A DNA stretch of 64,000 bases from NCBI RefSeq assembly GCF_018860155.1, contig NZ_JAHKNI010000014.1, positions 176,342 through 240,341 on the forward strand, written 5' to 3'. Of this stretch, positions 15,142 through 23,849 are shown piece after piece. This stretch comes from Nocardia albiluteola. Its GTDB lineage: Bacteria; Actinomycetota; Actinomycetes; Mycobacteriales; Mycobacteriaceae. A program made the position numbers and the translations under genes. How positions within the stretch are numbered: position 1 is the first letter of the stretch; each line of letters starts with the position of its first letter. Under the pieces are notes generated by a model. It did not search any database. It was not told where the DNA came from and saw nothing but the letters and a program-made list of their open reading frames with translations.

Positions 15142-16817
15142 CGTGTCCGCCTTTCGGCCCAGACCGCCAGCTTCTCGCGGCCGATCTTGGCGTTGTGCCG
15201 GATGTCGACCGGGAAGCCGGGGTGGTAGAGGAACTCCGAAACCGGTGCGGCGACTGCGAATTCGGCCCTGCGCAGGCGTAGGGCGGTGTTTACCGCCGCC
15301 CGGTCGGCGTCCGGGGCGAGTTCCACGCACAGTACCGGCCGCTGCCGGCCGCGCGGGCCGACACCGACCAGCGCGGTGCGCTTCACCCCGGGCACGACGT
15401 TGAACACCTGCTCGACCCGAACCGTGAAGATCGTTCCGTCACCGGTGATCACGCGCTGGCTCTTGCGGCCGCAGAACCAGATCCGGTCCTGCTCGTCGAT
15501 CCACGCCAGGTCGCCGGTGCGATGCCAGACCGTATCGCCGTCGACGATCTTGCCCACCGCATTGGCCGATTCCGGCCAGAAGTACCGCACGCTGACGTTC
15601 GGCCCCGCGACGACCAACTCCCCGATGCCGGGATCGCCGGCGGGATCCGCCGCGCCCGGAACATCCTCGTGCGCTTGCACATCGGCCCAGGTGGGCAGCG
15701 GACCGTCGGTGATCGGGACGATGCGCGCCCGGACGTCCTGCGCCGGACGCCCCACGCAGACCCCCGCACCGCCCTGCGCGCGCTCGACCAGTCCGCCGAG
15801 CAGTTCGCGCGATTCGATTGTCGACATCGGCAACGCCTCCGTCGCACCGTATCCGGCATACACGCGCACGTCCTCGCGCAGCACCTGCCGCAGGCCCACG
15901 ATGCACCAATCCGGTACGGGCGCACCGCCGGAATAGATGCTCCGCAGGGTCGGCAGCGATGTGCCGCGCTCGCGCAGATGCTCGAGCAGCGGTATCAGTA
16001 CCGCGGGTGAGGCGAACAGAGTGCGGACCTCGAATCGATCGACCGCGTCCACCACATGCGCCGGATCGGTGGCGCCGACCCGCGAGGGAATCAGCGGCGG
16101 CAGCACGCACCGGGATCCGAGCAGCAGCTCCAGGATTCCCGCGACGGGCGCGGTGATCAGCGAGGTACCCGGCGCGATGCGCTCGCGCGCCGCATCCACC
16201 TGGTCGATCATCGCGCTGATGTTGCCGTGGGTGAGCACCACGGCCTTGGCCGGGCCGGTACTGCCGGTGGTGTAGGCGATGAGCAGCGGGTCCGCGTCGG
16301 GCGCGGGATCGCGAACCGGTACCGCGGCAACGGGTTTGCGGCCCCAGCTCGCGAGCGTGGGCCCCCGCCAGAACCAGCGGCTGCCGACCGTCACGGACAG
16401 ACGGACGCGACGGAAGTAGGGGGCGAATATGATCCGCACCGCCTGCGCCTCGGGCACTCCGATGAACGCCTCCGCATCGGCGGCGGCCAGGCAGCGCAAC
16501 ATCTTCCGCAATCCCATGCCCGGATCGATCAGGACCGGTACCGCCCCGATTTTGAACAATCCGTACAGCACGGCGTACAGCTCGGGCCCCGGGGTCACCA
16601 GCACGATGGTCCGCGTCCCGCGCGCAACCCCTGCGGCGGTGAGTCTTTCGGCGATGGCATCGGACCAGTCGTCGAGTTCGGCGTAGGTGAGCTGGTCGTA
16701 CTCCGGCACGGGCCCGGTCCCGCCGCCGGCGGGAAAGATCACCGCCTCCCGATCGGGATATTCGGCAACAATTCCGCGAAACCGATCGAGCGCTCGCCAG
16801 TAAACGGTGGCAGTCAT
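15138..16817 (-). CDS. nltC: Beta-lactone synthetase, NltC/OleC-like AMP-dependent enzyme
   Basis: This 559-aa member of the acyl-adenylating superfamily is expected to activate a 2-alkyl-3-hydroxy acid with ATP and close it to a beta-lactone instead of transferring it to CoA. Superfamily motifs are in order: IAYTTGSTGPAKAVVLTHGN (P-loop-like A3), YGATEALPMS (A5), WHRTGDLAWIDEQ (A7) and the C-terminal HNAKIGREKL with the A10 Lys. The assignment to the OleC/NltC branch rests on its neighbours (OleA-like and OleD-like genes). The start is the ATG at 16817 with GGAGAGG 6 bases upstream; a longer frame reaches 17033. A promoter-like TATATATAT lies about 190 bases upstream. Confidence 0.85.
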   Translation of the reverse strand: MTATVYWRALDRFRGIVAEYPDREAVIFPAGGGTGPVPEYDQLTYAELDDWSDAIAERLTAAGVARGTRTIVLVTPGPELYAVLYGLFKIGAVPVLIDPGMGLRKMLRCLAAADAEAFIGVPEAQAVRIIFAPYFRRVRLSVTVGSRWFWRGPTLASWGRKPVAAVPVRDPAPDADPLLIAYTTGSTGPAKAVVLTHGNISAMIDQVDAARERIAPGTSLITAPVAGILELLLGSRCVLPPLIPSRVGATDPAHVVDAVDRFEVRTLFASPAVLIPLLEHLRERGTSLPTLRSIYSGGAPVPDWCIVGLRQVLREDVRVYAGYGATEALPMSTIESRELLGGLVERAQGGAGVCVGRPAQDVRARIVPITDGPLPTWADVQAHEDVPGAADPAGDPGIGELVVAGPNVSVRYFWPESANAVGKIVDGDTVWHRTGDLAWIDEQDRIWFCGRKSQRVITGDGTIFTVRVEQVFNVVPGVKRTALVGVGPRGRQRPVLCVELAPDADRAAVNTALRLRRAEFAVAAPVSEFLYHPGFPVDIRHNAKIGREKLAVWAERRTR

Positions 16818-17336
16818 AATGCCTCTCCGGCCTTTTTCACCCCGGCCCGGGAAGTGGATTTCATGAACACGAGAGAGATCGAGACGAAATACTGCACACG
16901 CTTCCCCCTGCGGATGGGTGCGAATACATGAGAATCGGTTGAAGGCGACGGTACCACCCGTCCGAAGCCTCCGCCACCGATAGCGCGAAACGCCTCCATT
17001 CGGCAGATATATATACGTGTCGAGCGGTACCAAACAATGTCGGCGATCACCCCCTATCCACCCCCCTATTCATTTGTTCGAGCGATACCCGAAAGGGGGT
17101 AGTCCCAGCTGATCAAGGCCCTGCGGCCGCGAAATCCGGCCGCCTCGAGGACGATTGACCGGCCGCGGAGCGTCGTCCGCAGCGACGCGCAACCGCCGGG
17201 CGCCTGGTATTGTCCGAGTCGGCACTGGGGCTACTGGATAACGACGGCGCCGGCATCGAATATATCTTTCTGCCGAATTTACTCGCCGCACCAGAATTCG
17301 ACCACACTCCGAAAACGATCCAGAGAGTAGGGGGCC
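16818..17336. other. Divergent control region between nltC and nltA
   Basis: No gene is supported in these 519 bases. The region holds the AT-rich candidate promoter for nltC, a run of two CCCCCTAT-like motifs at about 17050-17069 and a matching GGGGGTAG at 17094-17101 that may be regulator sites, and another AT-rich patch near 17258-17280 before nltA. Confidence 0.5.
17008..17037 (-). promoter_or_regulatory. Candidate promoter for the nltC operon
   Basis: On the minus strand TTGTTT (17032-17037) is followed, after 16-18 bases, by TATATATAT (17007-17015), a striking AT island in very GC-rich DNA. It would give a leader of about 190 bases before the nltC ATG. Inferred from sequence only. Confidence 0.45.
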
Positions 17337-18383
17337 ATGCGTACACGTTTCGAATCACTCGGTGCGTACACACCCAGCACCGTCCGCTCCACCGACGAAT
17401 TGATCGCCGGTCTGGCGGTGCCCAGATCCCTGGATCTGGAGCGAATCACCGGAATCAAGAACCGGCGCGTGCACAATTCCGACCCCGACGATTACGAATC
17501 GTCGTTCGAGCTGGCGGTGCGGGCGATGCAGGACTGCCTGGAGCATTCCGACTACTCCGCGGACGACATCGACGTGGTGATCTCGGTATCCATCACCCGC
17601 TTCCGCGGACCCGATCTGTTCTGTTACGCACCGGCATTCGCCCTCATGCTGCGCAACGCGATCGGCGCCACCCGGGCCCTGGCCTTCGACCTGTCCAACG
17701 CCTGCGCCGGCATGATGACCGGAGTGCTGGTGCTGGACCGCATGATCAAGGCGGGGGTGGTGCGCAACGGCCTGGTGGTCAGCGGCGAGCAGATCACCCC
17801 CATCTCCGACACCGCGATGCGCGAGATCAGCCAGCCCTACGATCCACAGTTCGCCGCCCTGACCGTGGGCGACGCGGCCGTCGCGGTGGTGGTCGACGAT
17901 CGCGGCGACGACAACGACGAGATCCACTACATCGAGCTGACCACGACCGCCTACGGCGCCGAATTCTGCCTCGGCATGCCCAGCGACAAGTCCAAGGGCA
18001 TCGCGATGTACACCGACAACCGTGAACTGGCCAGCGAGAAGCGCTACTCCCAGGGCCTGACGCGGATGTCGGACTTCTTCGCCGAGACCGGACGCACCTG
18101 GGAGAGCGAGAAATACGACTACTGGATCCACCACCAGTTCAGCGGCCCGGCCATCGAGCACATCAGCCGCCTGTCCGAACAGCACTTCGGTACCCCGATG
18201 CCGCAGGCGCTCAACGTCATGCACGAATTCGGCAATACCGCCTCCACCTCGCACTTTCTCGTGCTGCACGAACACCTTGCCCAGCAACGGATTCCGCGCG
18301 GATCGAAGGTGCTGCTCATTCCGGAGGCCTCCGGAATCGTGTCCGGGCACCTCGCCGCCACCATCTCCCGTCTGGAGGCCTGA
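17337..18383 (+). CDS. nltA: NltA/OleA-like thiolase-fold condensing enzyme (catalytic subunit)
   Basis: This 348-aa protein of the KAS III/OleA family should join two fatty acyl-CoA chains head to head to a 2-alkyl-3-keto acid. The catalytic set is complete: Cys123 in DLSNACAGMMTG, His266 in WIHHQFSGPA and Asn300 in HEFGNTASTSH. The start is the ATG at 17337 with a purine-rich GTAGGGGG just upstream. It ends one base before the nltB start, so the two are coupled, matching the NltA/NltB heterodimer described for nocardiolactone biosynthesis. A FabH-like initiator role is less likely given the divergent OleC- and OleD-like genes. Confidence 0.86.
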   Translation: MRTRFESLGAYTPSTVRSTDELIAGLAVPRSLDLERITGIKNRRVHNSDPDDYESSFELAVRAMQDCLEHSDYSADDIDVVISVSITRFRGPDLFCYAPAFALMLRNAIGATRALAFDLSNACAGMMTGVLVLDRMIKAGVVRNGLVVSGEQITPISDTAMREISQPYDPQFAALTVGDAAVAVVVDDRGDDNDEIHYIELTTTAYGAEFCLGMPSDKSKGIAMYTDNRELASEKRYSQGLTRMSDFFAETGRTWESEKYDYWIHHQFSGPAIEHISRLSEQHFGTPMPQALNVMHEFGNTASTSHFLVLHEHLAQQRIPRGSKVLLIPEASGIVSGHLAATISRLEA

Positions 18384-18384
18384 G

Positions 18385-19338
18385 ATGAGCACTGCCGGAC
18401 AAACGGCCATCGTTTCCGCGGCGGTCTGCACCGACGCCGACACGGGCAGCTACTTCGAGCTGGCCGCGCGCGCGGGCAGCGCCTGCCTGGAGCGCGCCGG
18501 GGTGTCGCCGAACCAGGTCGGGCTGGTGATCAACGCCGGGGTCTTCCGGGACAGCAACATCTCCGAACCGGCCGTCGCCGCGCTGATTCAGAAGCGGCTC
18601 GGGATCGGGCTGGAGTACAGCACCGGGCGGATTCCCGCGTTCTCCTTCGATCTCATGAACGGTGCCACCGGATGCGTGCACGCGCTCATGGTCGCGCAGA
18701 CCTTCCTGGGCCCCGGCGAATTCGAGTACGCGCTGGTCGTCGCGGGCGATACCCACCCCTCCACCGAGCGGGCCGTCGCGGGCTTCCCCTACAGCACCGG
18801 CGGGGCCGCGCTGCTGGTGCGGTATTCCTCCGATGCGGGCGGATTCGGCCGCCTGCACACCACCGAGGAGCTCGGACCGGTGCAGCCGACCGCCTGGGCC
18901 GACCTGGACGCGGCGGGTGCGGCGGGCCGCTCGGCGCTGACGGTGCGCACCGGCCACGGCGATCCGCTAGCGTCCGCGGTACGCGTCGTACGGGCCTGTC
19001 TCGCCGAGGAGGGCCTGAGCCCCTGCGATTTCAGCACCGGACGGGCCCTGCTGCTCGCGCCCGCACCGCTGCCCGGTTTCCCCGAACAGCTGGCGCGGCG
19101 GCTCGGCCTGCCCGCAACCGCGGTGTCCGGGATCGATCCGGCCGCCGGGGATCCCCACACCGCCGCGCCGATCCACGCCTACCTCGGCGCATCGGCCGCC
19201 GGCCGGCTCGACACGGCCCGCAGCATCGTGTTCCTGGCCGCCGACGACAGCTCCGCGGCGTGCCTGGCGTATTGGCGGCAATCGGCCGACCTGGTCGGCG
19301 TGGGCGCCGATATGCATACCAAACACGTTGACGTGTAG
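18385..19338 (+). CDS. nltB: NltB-like thiolase-fold partner lacking the active-site Cys
   Basis: This 317-aa thiolase-fold protein is a paralogue of the preceding gene. In the nucleophile region it reads FDLMNGATGCVHAL: the position aligned with Cys123 of NltA is Ala94, and a Cys appears three residues later. The C-terminal His and Asn motifs are also not recognisable. It is therefore probably a non-condensing partner that completes the acyl-binding tunnel or supplies an acid residue in a heterodimer with NltA, as proposed for the nocardiolactone enzymes. The start is the ATG at 18385 with TGGAGG upstream. An alternative is that Cys97 acts as nucleophile with shifted geometry, which seems unlikely. 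Confidence 0.78.
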   Translation: MSTAGQTAIVSAAVCTDADTGSYFELAARAGSACLERAGVSPNQVGLVINAGVFRDSNISEPAVAALIQKRLGIGLEYSTGRIPAFSFDLMNGATGCVHALMVAQTFLGPGEFEYALVVAGDTHPSTERAVAGFPYSTGGAALLVRYSSDAGGFGRLHTTEELGPVQPTAWADLDAAGAAGRSALTVRTGHGDPLASAVRVVRACLAEEGLSPCDFSTGRALLLAPAPLPGFPEQLARRLGLPATAVSGIDPAAGDPHTAAPIHAYLGASAAGRLDTARSIVFLAADDSSAACLAYWRQSADLVGVGADMHTKHVDV

Positions 19339-19518
19339 CATAATTCACACGCGGGCTCGGCATTGCCGCCTTCTGACCGCCGATACCGTAGTGCACCGGC
19401 TGAATTCCCGGGCGTCCTGGTCGCGCCCCGCTGCAACGATGCCGCTCCCCCACCCACGCGCCGCTGGGCGCGTCGTCCCCTCAGTCGGGCACGCCAGTTC
19501 GACGAAGGGATACCGAAT

Positions 19519-21753
19519 ATGCAGCGATCGGTCGCTCGGGACCGAGACCGGACACCGATCGTCGCCGATCCGCGCGGACCCCGTCCCGTGCGGACCCGAC
19601 GATCCGACGAGTCCGACCAGCACGCGGCGAGCCTGGCCACCCTGCTCCGCGGCACCGATCCCGCGCGGCTGCGTGCGGCGCGCGCGGTCGCGGTGCTGGA
19701 TGCCGCCAGCACCGTCGACCTGGCGGCGCAGCTGTCCGGGGCGGATCCCGACGAAATGCGCGGCGCGCTGGGGCAGCTCAGCGCGGCCGGGCTGATCGAG
19801 CAGGAACGATTCACCCATCCCGCGCTCGCGGCCCACGTGCTGCGCGACCTGTCCGCCGCCGAGCTGCGCGAGCTCCACGCCCGCGCGGCGGAACTGCTGC
19901 ACCGGAACGGATTTCCGGCCTCGACGGTGGCCGCGCACCTCGCCCGGGCGGGGGAGGCACGCGGCGCGTGGGCCACGCAGGTGCTGCTGGATGCCGCGGC
20001 GGAGGCGCTGACACGGGACGAACTCGACTGCGCGGCAGAGCGGCTCGAGCTCGCCTATCGCGCCAGCCGCCGCGCGGACGACCGCGCGGCGATCGCCTCC
20101 AGGCAGGTCGCGGTCGAATGGCGGATCGCCCCCTCCACCCGGACCAGGAGTTTCGCCAGACTCCGGGCGGCCCTCTACAGCGGGCGGCTACCGCACGCCG
20201 AACTCCCCGCGACGACCCTGCAGATGCTGTGGCACGGGCACGTCCAGCATGCCGACCACGCGCTGGCGCGCCTGGCCCAGGAGCCACCCGGGCCGCCCGC
20301 GGCGACCGCGCGGGTCGAATTCCTCTGCACCTGGCTGCGATACACCCATCCCGCGCACGTCGACCGGCACCGGGCGCTGTTCGCGCGGCATCTCCGATCC
20401 GGCCCGCACGCCCTCGAGCAGCCCGGCGAACAGACCCCGGCGACTCCCGAGCTGTCCGTCGCCGGGCTGCTGACCGCGCTGTCGGTGCAGCATCCGCCCG
20501 CCGAAATCGGCGCGCTGGCACAGCGCATCCTGACCGCCCACCGCCTCGATTCGGCCACGGTCGAGGCGCTGGTGGCGGCGGTGGACTGTCTCATCCACCT
20601 GGATCGGCTCGATACCGCGGAGGCCTGGTGTGCCTCGCTGCTGGCCGAGGCGCAGGCCCGGCGCGCGCCCACCTGGCGCTCGATCTTCGCGGCGGTCCGG
20701 GCGGAGACCCTGCTGCGCAAGGGAAATCTCACCGGCGCGATCGACAGCGCGGTGCAGGCATTGAATCTCGTTCCGGCCGAGCATCTCGGGGTCTGGGCCG
20801 GGCGGCCGATCGCGGTGCTGGTGCGGGCGCTCACCGCGCAGGGCAGGCATACCGAGGCGAGCGCGCAGCTCTGCCGCCCGGTGCCGCGGGCGATGTTCGA
20901 ATCCCGTTTCGCCCTACCGTATCTGCAGTCCTACGGCCACCACTGCCTGGCGACCGGACAGCCGCAGGTGGCGCTGCGCTATTTCCGCCGCTGCGGCGAG
21001 CTGACGCACCAGTGGGACATGGACTTCGCGTGGCTGATGCCCTGGCGCAACGACATGGCCGCGGCCTACGTCGAGGCCGGGGAGCCGCGGCGCGCGCAGG
21101 CCTTCGCGACCATGCATCTGAAGCTGATCGGCGGGCCCGATCGGCATCACAGCGGCGCGGCGTCGCTGCGGCTGCTCGCCGCCACCGGCGACCCGCACCG
21201 CCGGTTGTCGCTGCTGCGGCATGCGGTGGCGGTGGCCCGGTCCGGCCACGATCGACTCGAATTGGCCACCGCCCTGGCCGAATTGGGCCGTGCGCATCGC
21301 TCGGTCGGCGATGCGGAGAAGGCCAGGCCGCTGCTGCGGGAGGCCACGCGACTGGCCGTGGCCTGCGGATCGGACGCACCCGGCCGGGTCGCACTCCGCA
21401 CCACACCGGACCCCGCCACTGCGCCGGGCACGCCCACGAGCGCGCCGACGAAAAGCCACGGTGCGCTGATACGACCGGTGCAACCGCCCGCGACGACGGA
21501 CGGTCCGCCGACCGAACCGCAGGTCCGCCTGACGCCCAGCGGCGTGGAAACCCTGAGCCCGGCCGAACGCCGCGTCGCCGACCTGGCCGCGCTCGGGCGA
21601 CGCAATCGGGAGATCGCCGATGCCCTGCACATCACCCCCAGCACGGTCGAGCAGCACCTGACCCGGGTGTATCGCAAGCTCTCGGTCGCCCGGCGCGGCG
21701 AACTGCGCTTCATCCTCCCGCCGATGCCCGCCGCGGATTCGGCTGTGGGGTAA
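19519..21753 (+). CDS. Large LuxR-type (LAL-like) transcriptional regulator lacking the ATPase domain
   Basis: This 744-aa protein ends in a LuxR/GerE helix-turn-helix (LSPAERRVADLAALGRRNRE, then the recognition helix in ITPSTVEQHLTRVYRKL). Residues 35-160 look like the winged-helix region that follows the ATPase in LAL regulators, and residues 160-640 are TPR-like helical repeats. No Walker A or B motif is present, although LAL proteins normally start with one, so this is a shortened form. The start is the ATG at 19519 with GAAGGGA 8 bases upstream; the frame is open to 19363. It lies 180 bases after nltB on the same strand and is the natural candidate regulator of the locus. Confidence 0.82.
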   Translation: MQRSVARDRDRTPIVADPRGPRPVRTRRSDESDQHAASLATLLRGTDPARLRAARAVAVLDAASTVDLAAQLSGADPDEMRGALGQLSAAGLIEQERFTHPALAAHVLRDLSAAELRELHARAAELLHRNGFPASTVAAHLARAGEARGAWATQVLLDAAAEALTRDELDCAAERLELAYRASRRADDRAAIASRQVAVEWRIAPSTRTRSFARLRAALYSGRLPHAELPATTLQMLWHGHVQHADHALARLAQEPPGPPAATARVEFLCTWLRYTHPAHVDRHRALFARHLRSGPHALEQPGEQTPATPELSVAGLLTALSVQHPPAEIGALAQRILTAHRLDSATVEALVAAVDCLIHLDRLDTAEAWCASLLAEAQARRAPTWRSIFAAVRAETLLRKGNLTGAIDSAVQALNLVPAEHLGVWAGRPIAVLVRALTAQGRHTEASAQLCRPVPRAMFESRFALPYLQSYGHHCLATGQPQVALRYFRRCGELTHQWDMDFAWLMPWRNDMAAAYVEAGEPRRAQAFATMHLKLIGGPDRHHSGAASLRLLAATGDPHRRLSLLRHAVAVARSGHDRLELATALAELGRAHRSVGDAEKARPLLREATRLAVACGSDAPGRVALRTTPDPATAPGTPTSAPTKSHGALIRPVQPPATTDGPPTEPQVRLTPSGVETLSPAERRVADLAALGRRNREIADALHITPSTVEQHLTRVYRKLSVARRGELRFILPPMPAADSAVG

Positions 21754-21790
21754 CGCGGACCTGCGGATATGTGGAACGTAGAATACGCCG

Positions 21791-22810
21791 ATGCCCGTCC
21801 CCAAAGCCGAACTCCACCTCCACATCGAAGGCACCCTCGAACCGGAGCTGGCCTTCGCCCTGGCCGCCCGCAACGGCATCGACCTGCCGTATGCGAACGC
21901 CGCGGAACTGCGCGCGGCGTATGCGTTCGAGGATCTGCAGTCGTTCCTGAACCTGTACTACGAGCTGATGGCGGTGCTGCGCACCGAACAGGACTTCGCC
22001 GATCTGGCCGCGGCATATCTCACCCGGGCCGCGGCGCAGGGAGTGCGGCACGCGGAGATCTTCTTCGATCCGCAGGCCCACACCTCGCGCGGAGTGGCAC
22101 TGGGCACGGTGGTCGAGGGCCTGTGGCGGGTGCTGGGCGACAGCGAACGCACCCACGGGGTGTCCACTCAGCTCATTCTGTGTTTCCTGCGCGATGAATC
22201 CGCCGAGTCGGCGATGCAGACGCTGCGCAGCGCCGAGCCGTACCTGGACCGGATCGCCGGGGTGGGCCTTGATTCGGCGGAGGTCGGGCATCCCCCGGCG
22301 AAGTTCCGCGAGGTCTACGCGGCCGCCGCCGAGCTCGGGCTGCACCGCGTCGCGCACGCGGGCGAGGAGGGCCCGCCCGCCTACATCACCGAGGCGCTGG
22401 ACGTGCTGGGCGTGCAGCGCATCGACCACGGGCTGCGCTGCATGGAGGATCCCGCGCTGGTCGAACGCCTTGTGCGCGAGCGAATTCCGCTGACGCTGTG
22501 CCCGCTGTCGAACGTGCGGCTGCGTACCGTGGACACCCTGGACCGCCATCCGCTCCCGGCGATGCTGGATGCGGGTCTGATGTGCACCGTCAACTCCGAC
22601 GACCCCGCCTACTTCGGCGGATACGCCGGGGACAATTTCGACGCGGTGCGAAAGGTGCTCGCGCTGAACGAGGAACAGCTGCGCGATCTCGCGCGCAACT
22701 CCTTCAACGCCGCCTTCCTGGAGCACGACGAGCCGCGCCGGGCGCGCTACCTGGCCGAGGTCGAGGCCTATGCATTCCCCTCCCCGCCAACCACTTCCGG
22801 ACCCGCCTGA
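21791..22810 (+). CDS. Adenosine/adenine deaminase family protein
   Basis: This 339-aa metal-dependent amidohydrolase removes the amino group from a purine in salvage. Zinc ligands and catalytic residues are seen in ELHLHIEGTLEPE, the HAGEEGPP motif (catalytic Glu), IDHGLRCMED and NSDDPAYFGGY. The last motif, with Asn-Ser instead of Ser-Thr and the YFGGY tail, is characteristic of the adenine deaminase (Aah1-like) branch, so adenine is the likelier substrate. It starts at the ATG at 21791, 37 bases after the LuxR-type gene. It looks functionally unrelated to the lactone locus. Confidence 0.87.
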   Translation: MPVPKAELHLHIEGTLEPELAFALAARNGIDLPYANAAELRAAYAFEDLQSFLNLYYELMAVLRTEQDFADLAAAYLTRAAAQGVRHAEIFFDPQAHTSRGVALGTVVEGLWRVLGDSERTHGVSTQLILCFLRDESAESAMQTLRSAEPYLDRIAGVGLDSAEVGHPPAKFREVYAAAAELGLHRVAHAGEEGPPAYITEALDVLGVQRIDHGLRCMEDPALVERLVRERIPLTLCPLSNVRLRTVDTLDRHPLPAMLDAGLMCTVNSDDPAYFGGYAGDNFDAVRKVLALNEEQLRDLARNSFNAAFLEHDEPRRARYLAEVEAYAFPSPPTTSGPA

Positions 22811-22944
22811 CGGACCGATCCGGAACGGGCAAACCGGTCTCTTCGGGAACGGGGCGGCGTTACCCTGACAGGGGCGTTGCACCGCGGATTGTTTGCGCCC
22901 GGCGTGGCGCCGGCCAAGCGAGCCACCTTTCCAGAGGATGCATC

Positions 22945-23547
22945 ATGAGCGTTGATGATCGCACTGCTCCGTCCACTCCCTCGATCGCCGATCCAGGACC
23001 GCTGGGTCTGGGCGCCTTTGCCCTGACCACATTCCTGCTATCGGCGGTCAACGCCGGCTGGGCCACGGCCGCGTCGGGCGACGCCTGGGTGGGCTACGCC
23101 TTCGCCTACGGCGGCCTGTGCCAGCTACTCGCGGGCATGTGGGAATTCAAGAACAAGAACGTCTTCGGCGCGACCGCGTTCTCCACCTACGGCGGCTTCT
23201 GGATCGGCTTGGGCCTGTGGGCGCGGCTCGTCGCGCCGCACGCCACCGCGGCGCAGGCCTCGCACGACCTCGGCTGGATCCTGCTGGCCTTCGCGATCTT
23301 CAACACCTACATGATGGTCCTGGCCCTGCAGGTGAACATGGCGGTCTTCGCGGTCTTCCTCACCCTGGAACTGACCGAGATCGTGCTGTTCGCAGGGAAT
23401 TTCGCGACCAGCTCCGGTTGGGTCAAGCTCGGCGGCTACATCGGGGTGATCACCGCCCTGACCGCCTGGTACGCCTCGGCCGCCGGAGTAGCCAAGGGTA
23501 TCGGCGGCAAGATACAGCTCCCGGTCGGTGCACCCCTGATCGCCTGA
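22945..23547 (+). CDS. GPR1/FUN34/YaaH (SatP) family acetate/succinate channel
   Basis: This 200-aa inner-membrane protein has six hydrophobic segments. The family signature near the N-terminus (NPxPLGL) appears as DPGPLGLGAFALTTFLLS. Further typical stretches are GGLCQLLAGMWEFKNKNVFG and FSTYGGFWIGLGLW. Relatives move acetate or succinate with protons. The start is the ATG at 22945 with AGAGGA upstream. It is followed by a strong hairpin terminator at 23571-23602 and appears monocistronic. Confidence 0.9.
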   Translation: MSVDDRTAPSTPSIADPGPLGLGAFALTTFLLSAVNAGWATAASGDAWVGYAFAYGGLCQLLAGMWEFKNKNVFGATAFSTYGGFWIGLGLWARLVAPHATAAQASHDLGWILLAFAIFNTYMMVLALQVNMAVFAVFLTLELTEIVLFAGNFATSSGWVKLGGYIGVITALTAWYASAAGVAKGIGGKIQLPVGAPLIA

Positions 23548-23570
23548 TTGCACAGTCGCACACCGGAATT

Positions 23571-23602
23571 CGCCGCCCCGATGCGTATGCATCGGGGCGG
23601 CG
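23571..23602 (+). terminator. Hairpin terminator after the SatP-like gene
   Basis: A perfect 14-bp stem (CGCCGCCCCGATGC at 23571-23584 and its complement at 23589-23602) with a GTAT loop lies 24 bases after the stop. No U-tract follows, which is usual for this type of genome. Confidence 0.75.
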
Positions 23603-23849
23603 ATTCACATCTTCGCACGACATCACGGCGCAGTACCGGCGAACACGATGAGCCTGCGCTATCCATCCGATCCCGCACGTCCGGGTCGAGCAGCAATTCG
23701 AATCACTCGGGCTCGTTCGGCCCCGGATACTTGGCCACGACTACCAGCCGTCGGTTCGACGGCTTTTGTGGTGGGCGGATGAGGCACCGTGATCGCGGCG
23801 GTCGAGGTACCTAGATGCCAGCGATGCACTTTCTGAAAAGTGGTGCTAA

